From Meloidogyne chitwoodi (taxonomy: Eukaryota > Nematoda > Chromadorea > Rhabditida > Meloidogynidae), in assembly GCA_015183035.1 (NCBI GenBank), contig JACZZP010000013.1:1860001-1924000 (forward strand): 64,000 bases of DNA, in the 5' to 3' direction. Within the stretch, counting starts at the first letter, position 1. Each line of letters opens with the position of its first letter. Positions 51,256 through 62,624 of this stretch are shown one piece after another. Below the pieces are notes generated by a model that was not told where the DNA came from, ran no database searches, and saw only the letters and a list, made by a program, of their open reading frames with translations. A program made the translations under genes and the position numbers.

Positions 51256-52682
51256 ACGGAGAGAAAATTGAGGTTTTTTTAATTATTGTAAAGAGTATGT
51301 CTGTCAAAAGTTTATTTTTTTGTTATTTATTTTTTTTTGGATTTTTGTTTTGATTTTTTATGTGTAAAAATTTTGGAAAAAATTTAATTTTGAGGGATTT
51401 TTTTAGTATATTTTGGATATTTATTTTTTTTAAAATTTAATTAGTGAACAATTTCTCCCTTTATAAATAAAAAAAATAATTTAAGCATTTTCTGCGCTAA
51501 TTCTTTTCTTTCTTTTTTTTCTTTTCTTGTACCGATCAATCATCGTCTTTTTTTAATCTGTCATTTTGTTGTAAATTGGGGGAAAGTGGTTAGAGAGAAA
51601 TTTAAAAAAAATTTTAAATTTATTTTTGTGATGATTCAAAAATTTTTTTAAATTATTTATTTTAGTTGAATATTTCTTTTTGATATTTTTAGAAAATTAA
51701 ATTTTTTATTTTGAATGTTTAAGAAATTTAAAAGGTTTAAATTTAGGGGTGCGGGTTCGATCCCTCTCGGCGCCCCGAATTTTTTTTTTAATTAAAAAAA
51801 AATTTTTTTTAATTTTTTTTAAATCATTCCTCTTTAATCACATTTAACTAATTAACAAAACAAAAAAAGTTTTTTTTTCAAAAATAAATTCAGTCAAATC
51901 TCTCCTTTTTTTAATCCTTCTGCCTCTCAACTTTTTTTTTCGCGCATAGAAAAAAATCTTTTTTCTCCTTTATTTTTCCCAATTATATTCTTCTCTCAAT
52001 TTTGTGTATTTATTTTTTCCCTAAAAATAGTAGGCAATTATTTTTAGTAAAAATACAAAAAAATAAATGTTGCCGATTTTTAGTACGTCCTTCAAAAGAT
52101 TAAAATTAAAAAAAAAAGTTTTTTTCTTTCCTAATTTATTTTTTTTAAATTAAAAAACACTCGATTAACTAACTATTTTTTAATTTTTTAAATTATTTTT
52201 TTTTTAATTAGAAACATTTTTTTAATTAAAATGGGTAAATTGGGGGGTGCAGGTTCGACCCCTCCCGGCGACCCGAATTTTTTTTTTAATAAATAATTTT
52301 ATTTAAAAATAATTTAAATTATAAAAAAATTTTAGAACCTTAAATTTTAATTATTCTCTCTTTTTTTATTTTTTCTTTAATTAATTCAAATAGTTTTGAG
52401 ACAAATTTGGGGGAAAACTGACAATTTTTTATTTAAATAAAAATTATTTAAATCCTTTTTGTTCTAAAAACAAAAATATTTTTTCTCCTATAATCACTAA
52501 AACATTTTTTTTTAATAAAAAAATAAATTTTTATTTTACTCTAAAAAAGAAGAGATTAATTTTTGTTGGTTGTAATAAAAAATAATTTTTTTTGCGATTG
52601 TACGAGCTGACGCTGTGATTTTTTTTATGATTTTTACATGCTGTTAATAAAAAAGGGAATTAAATAAAATGCTTAAATCCTA
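51256..52682. other. low-complexity spacer with two B-box fragments
   Basis: Poly-A/T rich. At 51746-51777 and 52243-52276 two closely related fragments (GGGGTGCGGGTTCGATCCCT and GGGGTGCAGGTTCGACCCCT), each ending CTC(C)CGGCG.CCCGAATTTT, look like 3' ends of tRNA-derived elements. No gene seen. Confidence 0.55.
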
Positions 52683-52839
52683 ACAGAAGAGTTGTAAATC
52701 GTTTGCGAATAAATGGGTACCCTCCCCATTTAATCGCAAGGAAATATTTTATTTTAAACTAATTTTAAAAATTTTTCTTGCGATTAAATGGGGTTTGGTA
52801 CCCATTTAATCGCAAGATCCGATTTACAATTCTACTGTT
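52683..52839. mobile_element. short hairpin element, copy 7 (compound)
   Basis: Outer inverted repeat AACAGAAGAGTTGTAAATCG / CGATTTACAATTCTACTGTT encloses two nested hairpin arms (TTTGCGAATAAATGGGTACC and CCCCATTTAATCGCAAG, mirrored). Larger, compound relative of the family, with its own outer termini. Confidence 0.7.
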
Positions 52840-54029
52840 TTGAGACTCTAATGTGCTTTTTTGAGATATTTTGTCAATTTTTTTTATTTATTTTGTTGGC
52901 AGTCTTTTTATTCAAACAATTCTAACCACTTTTTAATGGTATTTTCTCTCTACTTATTTTTTCTATTGTATAAATACACACCTTTTGTTATATTTATTTT
53001 TAGTGGTTGTTGTCCTTCAAAAAAAAATTAAAAAAAAAAAATTGCGTACTTCTCTCTCTTAAAAATTTATTTATTTTATTTTCTTTTATTAAATTTAGTA
53101 CTACAATTCTTCCTTTAATTTTATTAAAAATTATTTATTTTATTTTTTAAGTATTTTGATTTGGTGGTCTTTCACCTTTTTTATTTTTTTTTGTAAATAT
53201 CTGCTCTTAATCTATTTTTTATTTTATCCCTAAATTTATTTTTAATTTTCCTAAATTTTTTTTGAAAATTTTATATTTTTTCTTATAGGACATTAGAGTC
53301 TGAAAAATAGGGAAAGTTATAAAATTGTTATTTTCACAACCTTCAGACTTTTAAACAAAATGTTTAAATTAAATATTTTTTTTTAATTTTAGCTGAGTAA
53401 AAATGATACGAAAAGGGTAAATTTGCTTGAGTTACCATTTTGAAACTTTCTGAAAATTTTATTTTTTTTAAAATTAAATTAAAAATATTGATTTTCTTAA
53501 AATAAAATTCATTCATTTTCTCTCTTTTTCAAACAAATTTATTTATTTATTTTATAATCCATTCACCATTTTACCAACCAACCTTTTTTCTGCTTTGACT
53601 AAAAAGCGTGTATTTGTGTGAGAGAAAGAAGAGCTCTGCTGTGCTCACAAAAATAAAAATTATTTTTACAAAAAATTTTTTTTTTAATTCTCTTTTTTTC
53701 TTTCATCATATCATCAAAAAAATAATAATAAATTTATTTTTATTTTTTTCCTCGTTTAGAATTAAAAAATAATAATTTTTTTCAATTTTATTGTCATAAT
53801 TCTGTCCCTCAACACTTAAAAATCGAATTAATGTAAAATCAAAAAAAAAATAAAAATAAATTATGACGGGAATATTTTTTAGCGCATTTTTGGGGAAAAT
53901 GAATGAGAGGAGATTTTTTTATTATTTTTTGAATGTTTCATCAAATTTTGCTGATATAAAAGCCTTTTAATAATTTTTAAGTTTTTCCCTGTTAAAATAA
54001 AGTGAGTAATATTTAAATTTCCTTAGTGA
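52840..54029. other. low-complexity AT-rich spacer
   Basis: No exon or RNA gene recognised. Contains motif copies GAGACTCTAATG (52841-52852) and TTAGAGTCTG (53288). Confidence 0.45.
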
Positions 54030-54112
54030 CATCCTGTGGCTGGGAGGTAGTGTGCTGGATTTTGTGGGTGAGGATATTTTATAGTGCGCAGGTTCGAGTC
54101 CTCTCAAGAGTT
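54030..54112 (+). repeat. tRNA-derived SINE-like element
   Basis: TGGCTGGGAGGTAGTGTGCTGG (A-box-like), then GCGCAGGTTCGAGTCC (B-box) and a T-rich 3' side. Its middle section (GGATT.TG..GGTGA..AT.TTTATA) is shared with the copy at 54970. Confidence 0.5.
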
Positions 54113-54149
54113 TTAGTGTTTATTTGCTTTATTATTATGTAAAAAAATT

Positions 54150-54245
54150 TTTTTAAGCTTTACAAAAAATTTTTTTAGAGGTTTAAAAATTTTTTGTAAA
54201 GCTTAAAAAAATTTTTTAGAGGTTTAAAAAATTTTTTGAGGCTGA
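54150..54245. repeat. local direct and inverted repeat (AAGCTTTACAAAAAATTT)
   Basis: AAGCTTTACAAAAAATTTTTT and its inverse TTTTTGTAAAGCTT flank TTTTTTAGAGGTTTAAAAA, which is itself repeated directly. A small foldback, probably slippage-generated. Confidence 0.5.
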
Positions 54246-54969
54246 ATTTTTATAAAATTAATAAAAAAAACTTTAATTATTTTTACTAAAATAATTTATT
54301 AGGTAAAAAAACAAAAGTACACAAAACATCAACACCTTAATTTTCGCGCTTTTATGTTTTCTCATGAAAATAAAAAAAGATGTGTTTGAGGGAAAAATAA
54401 AAAAAAGATTCCGGAGGAGAAAAAAGAAAGAAAAATAAATAAATATATTTATTTATTTATTGTCCAGAGCGCAATGGTCGTCGACGGCGAAAAAAAAAAA
54501 GTATTTTTTTCCTCAAAATACACTCTTTTTTTTTATTATTTTCTCACTCATCTTTTTATATTTAAAACACCTTTACCTCTTGCTAAAATTGGTCTAACTA
54601 ACCACACCTTTTTTTACTTAAATATATCTAGCTCTCTTATTATTATCCACATCCGCTTCTCTTACACACTAATAATAATTTTTTTTCACTCACTCATTTT
54701 TCTCCCAAATTTTCTCCTCTAAGAGATTATTTAAATGTGTAGAAAAACAAACGCAAATAATATTTTTTAAATTTTTTTTGATAATAAAAAATAACGTAAA
54801 ATTTAAAAAGTTTGTTAATTATCATGTTACTATTTTTTAAGTTTATTATTTTTTGCCTCTTTTAATTCCCAAATTTTTCCTTTTTTAAAGTTGTCTTGAA
54901 TTTTAAAAAATGTTTGTATTTTAATGTTTTTAAGTAAAATAAAATTACTAATTTTTAACTTTTCTTCAG

Positions 54970-55056
54970 AACATTCCGTGGTTTTGTGGGTATTGTGTTA
55001 GATTATTGAGGTGATTATTATTTATACGATGCGAGTTCGAATCCTTTCAGGGGTTT
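54970..55056 (+). repeat. tRNA-derived SINE-like element
   Basis: CCGTGGTTTTGTGGGTATTG ... GCGAGTTCGAATCC, sharing the spacing and middle section with the 54030 copy. Confidence 0.5.
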
Positions 55057-55996
55057 TATTTATTTAAATGCTTTTGGAAGTTAAAAAAATTTTTTTTTGG
55101 CTTAAATTTTTTTATAACATTCATTTATAAATTTTGCGCACACCTTTCATTCTATTTTCTACTTTTATTCTCAACCACTTTTCTTTTTCTATTATACCTC
55201 AAGAGAAAATGAGGGCACATCACTCACGTAAATCGCCTTGTCCTGTATAACAATAATTCTTTTTTTTCTATTTTTAAAAATATATAAAAATTTTTCTTCT
55301 CTTTTTAAAAAATCTCCTCTCAGTCTTTCTTCCCTTTTAATTCGCAAAATAGCGCAAAAATAATAAAAATTTTGTCAGACTCAAATGTCCAATTTTTAAT
55401 TTTTTTTAAATTATTTTTTTCTGTTCAATGGCACCAAATGAATTCACGGTGTGGACAAATTCCAAGTCCTTGGAATATCTGTGTTTTTCCCTAAAATTTT
55501 AAGGGAAAATTGAAAAGACGGATATTTCCCATATTTGCCCGTGGGTTCTCTGGTTCCATAGAATTGGAAAAATAAAAAAATAATTTTATTTTATTCAAAA
55601 AAATTGAACAATTTATTTAAATGTGAATATTCCTAAAGAGGTTGGTTTTAAAAAATTTAATTTAAAAAAAGTTCTGAGGGTTTTAAACTCAGTGGGATTA
55701 GAAGAGTTTTCTCCCATTTTAAAGCAATTATTTTGCTTTAAACCTTTCAATAGTGATTTTTTAATTTCTTCAAAAACTCAAAAACATTTTAGGAATAAAA
55801 TCTTCTTTTAGAAAAATTTAGAAACAAAACATTGTTTACAAATTTACAGAATTACAAAATACATATTATATATATATATATGAAGGGATAACAACAACAA
55901 ATAATATACATTATTTTATCACACAACCTTTTTTTAGTTGTTGTTTTTCTTCTCTCTCTTTTCATCTTTCCTCTATAGTTGTCGTTCCCCCGCTTT
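55057..55996. other. AT-rich spacer upstream of MSP pair 3' end
   Basis: Contains a (TA)n run near 55867-55880. Open frame 55623-55811 is not supported by any domain. Confidence 0.4.
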
Positions 55997-56445
55997 TTAC
56001 TGAGCAATCAAGGGCACATCAAGAACGAACGCCGGTGCAGTTCCCGCAGAGAATGGCGCCTTCGGATCGGGAGTTTCAAGATCAACTGACAGGAACAGAA
56101 TCTCCAATCGATCGTCGTTGCTCGGGGGACCAGACTGCAATAAAATACAGAATTTAAAAGAATTAAAGAGATTTCTAAGAGAAAAACTCACCAGACGAGT
56201 CACCTCAAGTTGTCCGGCACCACCAGCCTCCACGAAGCCAAAGACGGGCCTTACACGGTAGTGAGCGTTGTCGGTCGATTTGACTTTGAAGCAGTAGCGA
56301 ATCTGAGATAAAATTCTTTTAAATAATAAATTTGGAAAAATTAAAAAAGCACCTCTTGAGCCGTGTTTTGCAGTTCAAGCGTTACGTTCCCAGCAGCAGC
56401 AGGCACCTCAATCGAAGTAGGACTCACCGTCACAGGATTTGCCAT
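55997..56445 (-). CDS. MSP-domain sperm protein (class P type)
   Basis: Small (~110 aa) single MSP-domain protein of the nematode sperm cytoskeleton/signalling families (SSP type). Starts MANPVTVSPTSIEVPAAAGN, then LELQNTAQE-IRYCFKVKST and DNAHYRVRPVFGFVEAGGAG. After a second intron it reads SGPPSNDDRLEILFLSVDLE and ends PAFVLDVPLIAQ TAA. Both introns sit at the same codons as in the divergent partner at 56724. GC content and codon use are richer than the surroundings, as expected of highly expressed MSP genes. Confidence 0.9.
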
Positions 56446-56723
56446 ATTTGACCGACTTTAGCGAAGAAGAAGAAGAAGAGCAGCAACAGAACAAGTTTTG
56501 CACTCCGGCAGGAATGGCGATGATGAGACTGTGATTGGTAATGCTTAATTGAAGGGAAAAGTTTTTGGCTTTTATATGCTTATGTTGAACTTAAGTCTCT
56601 GTTTAGGTTAGTATAAAAGCCTTAGTTTTAGGATTAAAACTTAATCGCATCAACTCAACCCCCGCAACTCTCATTGGCCTACAACAAAAGACCTGTCGTC
56701 TTCGTCACGCTCTGAGCAGATCA
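56446..56723. promoter_or_regulatory. divergent promoter with two mirrored TATA-like boxes
   Basis: A 278-bp gap between divergent MSP-domain genes. GGCTTTTATATGC at 56567-56579 (reverse reading ATAAAAGCC) faces the minus gene about 125 nt from its ATG. GTATAAAAGCC at 56611-56621 faces the plus gene about 105 nt from its ATG. Both share ATAAAAGCC. Promoter function is inferred from placement. Confidence 0.6.
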
Positions 56724-57161
56724 ATGAAGCCAGTTCCAGTTTCTATGGATCCCGAGATGATCAAAGTGGCAGCGTCTGGTGGCACCTCTTCGTTTCGTAT
56801 GTTGAACGATTCTGAGGCAAGTTTCACAATTCTTAGAAACTTAAAAACTTTTTCCTTTTAAGCGCCGCTACAGCTTCAAGATCAAATCTACTAACAATGA
56901 CCACTATCGGGTGAGCACTGTCTACGGATTCATTGAGAATGGAGGCACCACAAGTGTTGAAGTGACTCGCTTGGTGAGCCTGAAAGATAGGACTTAATTT
57001 AATTGAAATTTTTATTTTAACAGGAAGGCCCTCCAAAAAGTGATGATCGTCTGGAAGTCCTCTTCATGATCGTCGAGCCAGAATGCAAAGATGCTCGTGC
57101 ACCATTCTCTACTGGAGAGCCGCCAGAATTCTCGATCAATTTGCCGTTAATTGCGGAATGA
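56724..57161 (+). CDS. MSP-domain sperm protein (class P type), divergent partner
   Basis: ~115 aa, paralogue of the minus-strand gene: MKPVPVSMDPEMIKVAASGG, RRYSFKIKSTNNDHYRVSTV, YGFIENGGTTSVEVTRL, EGPPKSDDRLEVLFMIVEPE and ending INLPLIAE TGA. Intron 1 appears to use a GC donor (GAG|GCAAGT) with a TTTTAAG acceptor. This is at the same codon as the GT-AG intron of the partner (Q-E|I-R-Y against S-E|R-R-Y). Intron 2 is GT-AG. Confidence 0.9.
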
Positions 57162-57593
57162 AGAAAACCTTCGAGGATGAATAAAATTAAAAAAGGAAAA
57201 TCTAAATTTGTGATATTTTGTATATAAAATGTATGTAAATATTGTGTAATTAGTGTAATTTTCTGTTTGTATATATTGTATTTTGTTGTGTGATAAATTC
57301 TTAGAATATTTTGATTTATTAAAGTTTGAACTTTCAGCCATATATGTCAAATTAAGTTTTAAGTCCGCCAAAATAGGATTATTCCTGTTTGAAGCTTTGC
57401 GAGAGATTAATAGGCTTGGCGAAATGTTTACTTTTTCTCTTCTTTTTTCTTTTCTTTGTCTCTACTTTTTTGCACTATTTCTTTTTGATAGATTTGTTTT
57501 GAATAAATTGGCTTCACAATTTTTATATTTTTTCTTAAATTTTTTTTCTTAAATTTTTTGTTTTCTCATAGAATTTTTAAAAATTAACAAAAA
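57162..57593. other. spacer between MSP gene and downstream cluster
   Basis: AT-rich. Overlapping open frames on both strands have no domain. An acceptor-like TTTTTAAAAATTAACAAAA precedes the next ATG. Confidence 0.4.
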
Positions 57594-59238
57594 ATGGACG
57601 ATGATGCTTTTGGATTTGGTGAATTAGCGTATGATGATAATTTGCCTTATCAAGAAGATAATCAAAATTTAGAGGATAATAATTTTGAAGAAAACATTCC
57701 TTCCAAAGGCAAGCAAAAACACAAGAAAAGCAAAAAAGCTCCTAAAGTCCAAAAAGCTCAGGATACTAATTTAATAGTTTTGGAGAAAAGAAAGAAGCCA
57801 GATATTGATTTTTGTGTTTCACTAGAAAACGAGTCAATTTTTAAAAGTAAATCGCCTTTAGGTTTGTTTAAATTTAATTTTTTTATTTCAAAGTCTTTGG
57901 GGTGTTTTGGTGTTCATTTCTTGACGGTTTCCTCAAAATTAATTTGGGAAAATTAAGTTATTGGAGTATTCAGGAGGGCCTATTCCTTTAAGTGACATTT
58001 TGAAACTTTTCATTGATTTCAATCTCAGCAAGACTCTTACGAAATACATTTGTTTATTTAAGCGTGATAATGATTAACACTTTTCTTTCCTAGGCTAAAC
58101 TACAGTTTCCGTACTTTTTTTATTTTCGGACGATTTATATGTCATTCGAAAGAGCTCGTCGAGCTGAGTCGAATGACATAAAAACTAGTCCGCGGAAACA
58201 ACTATGGGCCAAGTTACAGACCCCCGAAAATTGAAAAATCATAGAGGGGAGTAAGCTCATTTGAGGTGATTACCGCGGCTGCTCCTAAATTATTTTCACT
58301 GAATTAATTATTTTGTTGTAATTTGCGCTGTAGAATAACGTATGTAACAAAAGCCAACGAGAGATGGGCTCCCACACGAAGAAGTCATAAAACACTCCTA
58401 ATAGGTCCAAGTTTGGCGTGTTTCCATCAAACTTCGATCCTTCATAACTTTCTTCAAAATCGTTCAATCTCGACAATTTTGGTCTCATTCGATAGGTCTC
58501 GAAGAGCCGAGTCGAATGAGCTATCATACACATATTCGAATTTTTCACCCCAAAAATGAGCTTACTCCCCCCTATGGTTTTCCAAATTTGAGGACCTATA
58601 ACTTGGCCCATAGTTGTTTCCGCGGACTAGTTTTTATGTCATTCGACTCAGCTCGACGAGCTCTTTCGAATGACATATAACTCGTCCGAAAATAAAAAAA
58701 GTACGGAAACTGTAGTCAGGCCCTTTCCTATCTTCTTTATACTGGTTTATTGAAATACGTTTAAATAGCAGAATCTAAGACTTTCTCACATTTTACCTTT
58801 TTTATATTAATTCTTTTAGATTGGCATCTTAATGTTGGAGAAGACGAACTTTATAAAAAACGTCGTAAATTACAAATGGAAGATGCATTGGAAAGAGTAG
58901 CTCAACGTATACTTAAAGCTAGGCAAGAAAATTCCCAAAAATCAAAAATTGAACAACAAAAAGTTGTTATTTCTCAACCAAATAATGATGTTGATGTTCC
59001 TACCTCAACTTTATTAAAAATGCCACCAATGGATGGGAATGGTTGGTATGGAATAAATGCACCTGATGGAAGTAGTCGACGATATGTTTCTACAACAAAC
59101 TTAAAAAAGAATGTGAAAAAACAAAAAAATGAAACTTCTGATGAAGACAAAATTAAAGAAATGGATGATTGTATTCATTTATTTAATCGGATGGAAACGC
59201 AAAAAAGGGAACGATTATTATTATTTGAAAATAAATAA
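57594..59238 (+). CDS. unrecognised charged protein
   Basis: Two exons joined across a ~960-nt intron (57861-58820): MDDDAFGFGELAYDDNLPYQ.. acidic start, a lysine-rich patch (KGKQKHKKSKKAPKVQKAQ) and ..KSKSPL, then DWHLNVGEDELYKKRRKLQM. A helical stretch (EDALERVAQRILKARQENSQ) leads to DGNGWYGINAPDGSSRRYVS and a charged tail ending LLLFENK. About 215 aa. No family recognised; composition suggests a nuclear protein. The intron hosts the 630-bp foldback element. It is the first gene of a tightly spaced trio. Confidence 0.75.
58093..58722. mobile_element. 630-bp foldback element with 8-bp target duplication
   Basis: Long inverted repeats of about 180 bp (GGCTAAACTACAGTTTCC.. at the left, ..GGAAACTGTAGTCAGGCC at the right) flank a shorter central segment. 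A perfect 8-bp direct repeat, CTTTCCTA, lies just outside (58085-58092 and 58723-58730), a hallmark of transposition. Each arm contains an internal small palindrome (CATTCGAAAGAGCTCGTCGA and GCTGAGTCGAATG). No transposase; open frames inside are not supported. Fits a non-autonomous hAT-like foldback element sitting in an intron. Confidence 0.87.
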
Positions 59239-59350
59239 ATGATTAGTTTTTTTAATTTTAAATTATTTACCAAAATGTTTTTATTCGTTTTAATTTTTTA
59301 AAATAATTTTTAAACATTTTTAAGCCTTAAAATATTTTAAAAATAATAAA

Positions 59351-60400
59351 ATGTCCGATTTTGAAGCAAAATTTATTGATGGACCAAACGTTGGTTATTG
59401 CTCTTCTTCAGATGATGAGCAACCAGTGTTGCACGAGGAAGGCCAAAATTCATCTAAAAATTGTTTAAAATATTCAAAAACTGAAAGAACTGGGCCAAAG
59501 GGTGTTTTGGCTGACCATCAACTTTTTAAGAGAGAACAATTGATTGAACAGAGAGCAAAGGAAGAAGCGGTTTATTTTTGATATAATAAATATTTTGTGG
59601 AATTTTTTTTTATAAGTTTTATAATTATCAATTTTTGGGGTTAATTGTTGCCCCATTGAAGGAATTTTAAAAAATTTAAAAATTAATTTTTTAGTTGCTA
59701 AAAGAAGCGAATCGCTTTACATTGGAAAATCCGCAAAATTCTCAAATGGATGAAAATGAAGAAGAGCTTGAATTGAAACAAATAAGAGAAAAAAGAGCAC
59801 AGCAATTGAAAAGTAGAGCAAAGGTTTTTTTAAAGTTTTTTTATTTTACTAAAAACGAAGAATTAAATATTTGTTTTATTTTTTGGGGATCAAATGTCGC
59901 TCCTTTTAAATAAATTTTGTTTTTTTTAAATTTATTTTTCAACATTTTAGGGCCAAATTTTAAAAATTTCTGATCGTTTTGAATTTCTCGATTTAATAGA
60001 ACAACATTCTTTTTACAATTATCTTTTTATTTTAATTTATTCTGATGGAGATGAACGTTGTGAATATTTAAATTCTGTTCTTCTTGAATTATCTGGAATT
60101 TTTAAAACCAAAAAAGAAAATTTAAAATTTTATAAAGTTGAAAGTGTTGTTTTGGGGACTTCAAATAAATTTGTAATTTTTTAAATATTTTTTATTAAAT
60201 TTTTTAAGACAAGAGAAGCACTTCCAGTACTACAAATTTACAAAGCTGGAGAATTAATTGGAAATTTTATTTGTATAAGTGAACAATTGGAAGAAGATTA
60301 TGATGTACAAATTTTATTAAAATTTTTAAAGAGGTTTTTTTCTTTTATTTTTTAATTTATTTTATTTTTTTTTCAAAGAAATGGAATTGTGTTTGGTTAA
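59351..60400 (+). CDS. phosducin-like protein
   Basis: Chaperone cofactor that helps CCT fold G-protein beta subunits. The N-terminus MSDFEAKFIDGPNVGYCSSS leads to the family motif TERTGPKGVLADHQLFKREQ, a charged helical section (LELKQIREKRAQQLKSRA), and a thioredoxin-fold C-terminal domain: DRFEFLDLIEQ, YNYLFILIYSDGDERCEYLN, VESVVLGTSNKFTREALPVL then QIYKAGELIGNFICISEQL. It ends RNGIVFG and a TAA. Four introns. It starts only 112 nt after the upstream gene's stop and ends 205 nt before UMP synthase. Confidence 0.88.
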
Positions 60401-60605
60401 AATTAAACTCTTTTGGTATTTACAATGGTTTAAAATTTTAATTTTATTTTTTTATTAATTTTCTTTTTTTTCTAAATTTCTTAATTTTTTCACTCAATTT
60501 TTTGAATAAATTTTTATTTTATATTTTAAATAATATTTTTATTTATTTTTGTTAAAAGAATACTTTTTAATTTTTGTTCTTTTTTTAATTTTTATAAAAG
60601 AGAAA

Positions 60606-62624
60606 ATGGATGAAATTTTGGAAAATTTATATTCTAACAAAATTATACAATTTGGCCAATTTCAATTGAAAAGTGGACAAATTTCTCCAATTTATATTGA
60701 TTTACGAAGTGTTGTCTCTTTTCCTGATGCAATGGTATTTTTTTTAAATAATTAATTATAAATTATTTATGAATTTTAACTTTTTTGTTTTTTTATTTAA
60801 AAATATTTTTTGTTGTTTTGCGGACAATTTTTGCAGAAATGCGCATTTTTTAAATTTTAACTAATTTAAGAAATTGATTGGTACTTTACTTTCTGAAGAA
60901 GTTTTAAAAGAAAATGTTCAATTTGATTATGTTGTAGGAGTGCCTTATGGAGCTATTATATTGGCTTATGTAAACTAATCTTTTTTTAAAAAAGGAAATT
61001 ATTTTATTTTTTTTAAAGATTGTTTCTTCTTTGCTTAACAAACCTCTTTTAATCATACGAAAAGAAGCAAAAACTTATGGGAAAAAGGAGATGATAATTG
61101 GCCAATTTGAAGAGGGTAAACGAGCATTAGTAATTGAAGATGTTGTAACGACCGGTACTTCAATTATTGAAACTGTTGAAGAATTAAAAAAAGTAAATAA
61201 ATTATTAACAGGTTTTTTAAGTATATTAATAACTTTAATTTATTAAAAATTAATTTTTAATAAATTAAAAGGCAGGACTTTACGCTGAAAGTGTTTTTTG
61301 TGTTGTAGATCGAGAACAAGGAGGTTCTGTTAAACTTGAAGAAAAGGGATTATTTCTTAACAGGTTTTTTTTTTATTTAAAATAAAAAAATATTTTTTAG
61401 TCTTATACAAATGACTTTAATTTTAAATTTTCTTGTTTCAAAAAATATTATCGGTCAAGATCAAAAAGAAGAAATTAAAAAAAAACTTGCGTTAAACTCA
61501 GAAGAAAAAAAACAAGTACATCAACATTTAAATTTGAAAAAAAAACTTGATTATTTTTCGAAGAATTCATTCAATTATAATTTAATAAATATAATGTTAA
61601 AAAAGAAGACAAATTTGTGTTTGGCTGTAGATAATTTTAATAAAGAACAAATTTTGAAGGTTTTTTTTTTGTTATATTTCTTTTTAAAAAAGTTTTATGA
61701 TGTTTATGTGTGGTGTGGTGGGTATGTTCTAGATTATAGTTGAAAGCCAGGTGGGTTCGAGTCTCACTGGGGGAATTTTTCATTTTATTGTGTATTTTTG
61801 ATAAATATTCCTCCAAAATATTTTTTCTATTAAAGAAAAAATTAAAAAGTTTTTTTAGATAGTCGAGAAAGCAAAAGAACGCATTTGTGCATTAAAACTA
61901 CATTGCGACACTATAGATGGTTGGAATGATGAATTTGCTTCTCAACTACGAAAAATTGCAGATGATAATCATTTTTTAATTTTTGAAGATCGGTTAGATT
62001 TTTTGTATTTAATTTAATTAATAAAAAATTTATTTTTAAAGTAAATTAGCTGATACGGGGAATACAATGTTATTACAACTTAAAAAAGGATTTAAAATTG
62101 CTTATTGGGCAGATGTTGTGACTGCATATCCATTTCCAGGTTTTCAATCATTTGAAGCATTAAAAGAGGTTTTTTATTATTAATTTAAATTAAATAAAGA
62201 AAAATGTTTATTTAGATTATTAATTCACCTAATTATAAACTTTCTGGGATTCTTTTATTGGCCGAATTGAGTACAGAAGGAGCTAAAATGGATCCAAATG
62301 CAAGTGTAGAATTGGCAGAAAAAATTGGAAATAATTTAATTAGTGGATTTATCTGTCAAAAAAGATGTCATTCGAGCATGGAATTTATGTACTGGACACC
62401 TGGTTTTTTTTATAAAATTTTTTATATTTTTTTAAAATAAAATAGGTGTGAATTTAAACACAAAAACAGATGGGAAAGGTCAGCAGTGGCGTGGACCAGA
62501 ACAAGCAATTCTACGTGATGGTTGTGATATTATAATTGTAGGTAGAGGTATTACAGAAGCTGAAGATATTGAAACAGAAATTCAAAAATATGCAGAAATT
62601 TCATGGAATAATTATTTTAAATAA
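60606..62624 (+). CDS. umps-1: UMP synthase (orotate phosphoribosyltransferase + OMP decarboxylase)
   Basis: Bifunctional enzyme making UMP in the last two steps of de novo pyrimidine synthesis. The N-terminal OPRT half has FQLKSGQISPIYIDLRSVVS, VGVPYGAIILA, RKEAKTYG and the PRPP-binding ALVIEDVVTTGTSIIETV. The C-terminal OMP decarboxylase half has LCLAVDNFNKEQIL, ICALKLHCDT, the catalytic FLIFEDRKLADTGNT (Lys and two Asp retained), GILLLAELSTEGA and the phosphate-binding IIVGRGIT. About 475 aa, matching the family. Start ATG at 60606 follows a TATAAAAG acceptor-like site. An intron near 61700 holds a tRNA-like module. Confidence 0.96.
61705..61776 (+). repeat. tRNA-like module in umps intron
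   Basis: TGTGGTGTGGTGGGTATG (A-box-like) and a perfect T-arm (GTGGG TTCGAGT CTCAC). No acceptor or anticodon stem. Confidence 0.5.

Noticed and set aside
54474..54722. 82-codon hydrophobic frame beginning MVVDGEKKK
   Set aside because: Low-complexity F/L/I-rich sequence in an AT-rich spacer without splice partners; no family recognised.
58285..58611. Open frames on both strands between 58285 and 58611
   Set aside because: They lie across the centre of the foldback element in an intron and resemble no protein.
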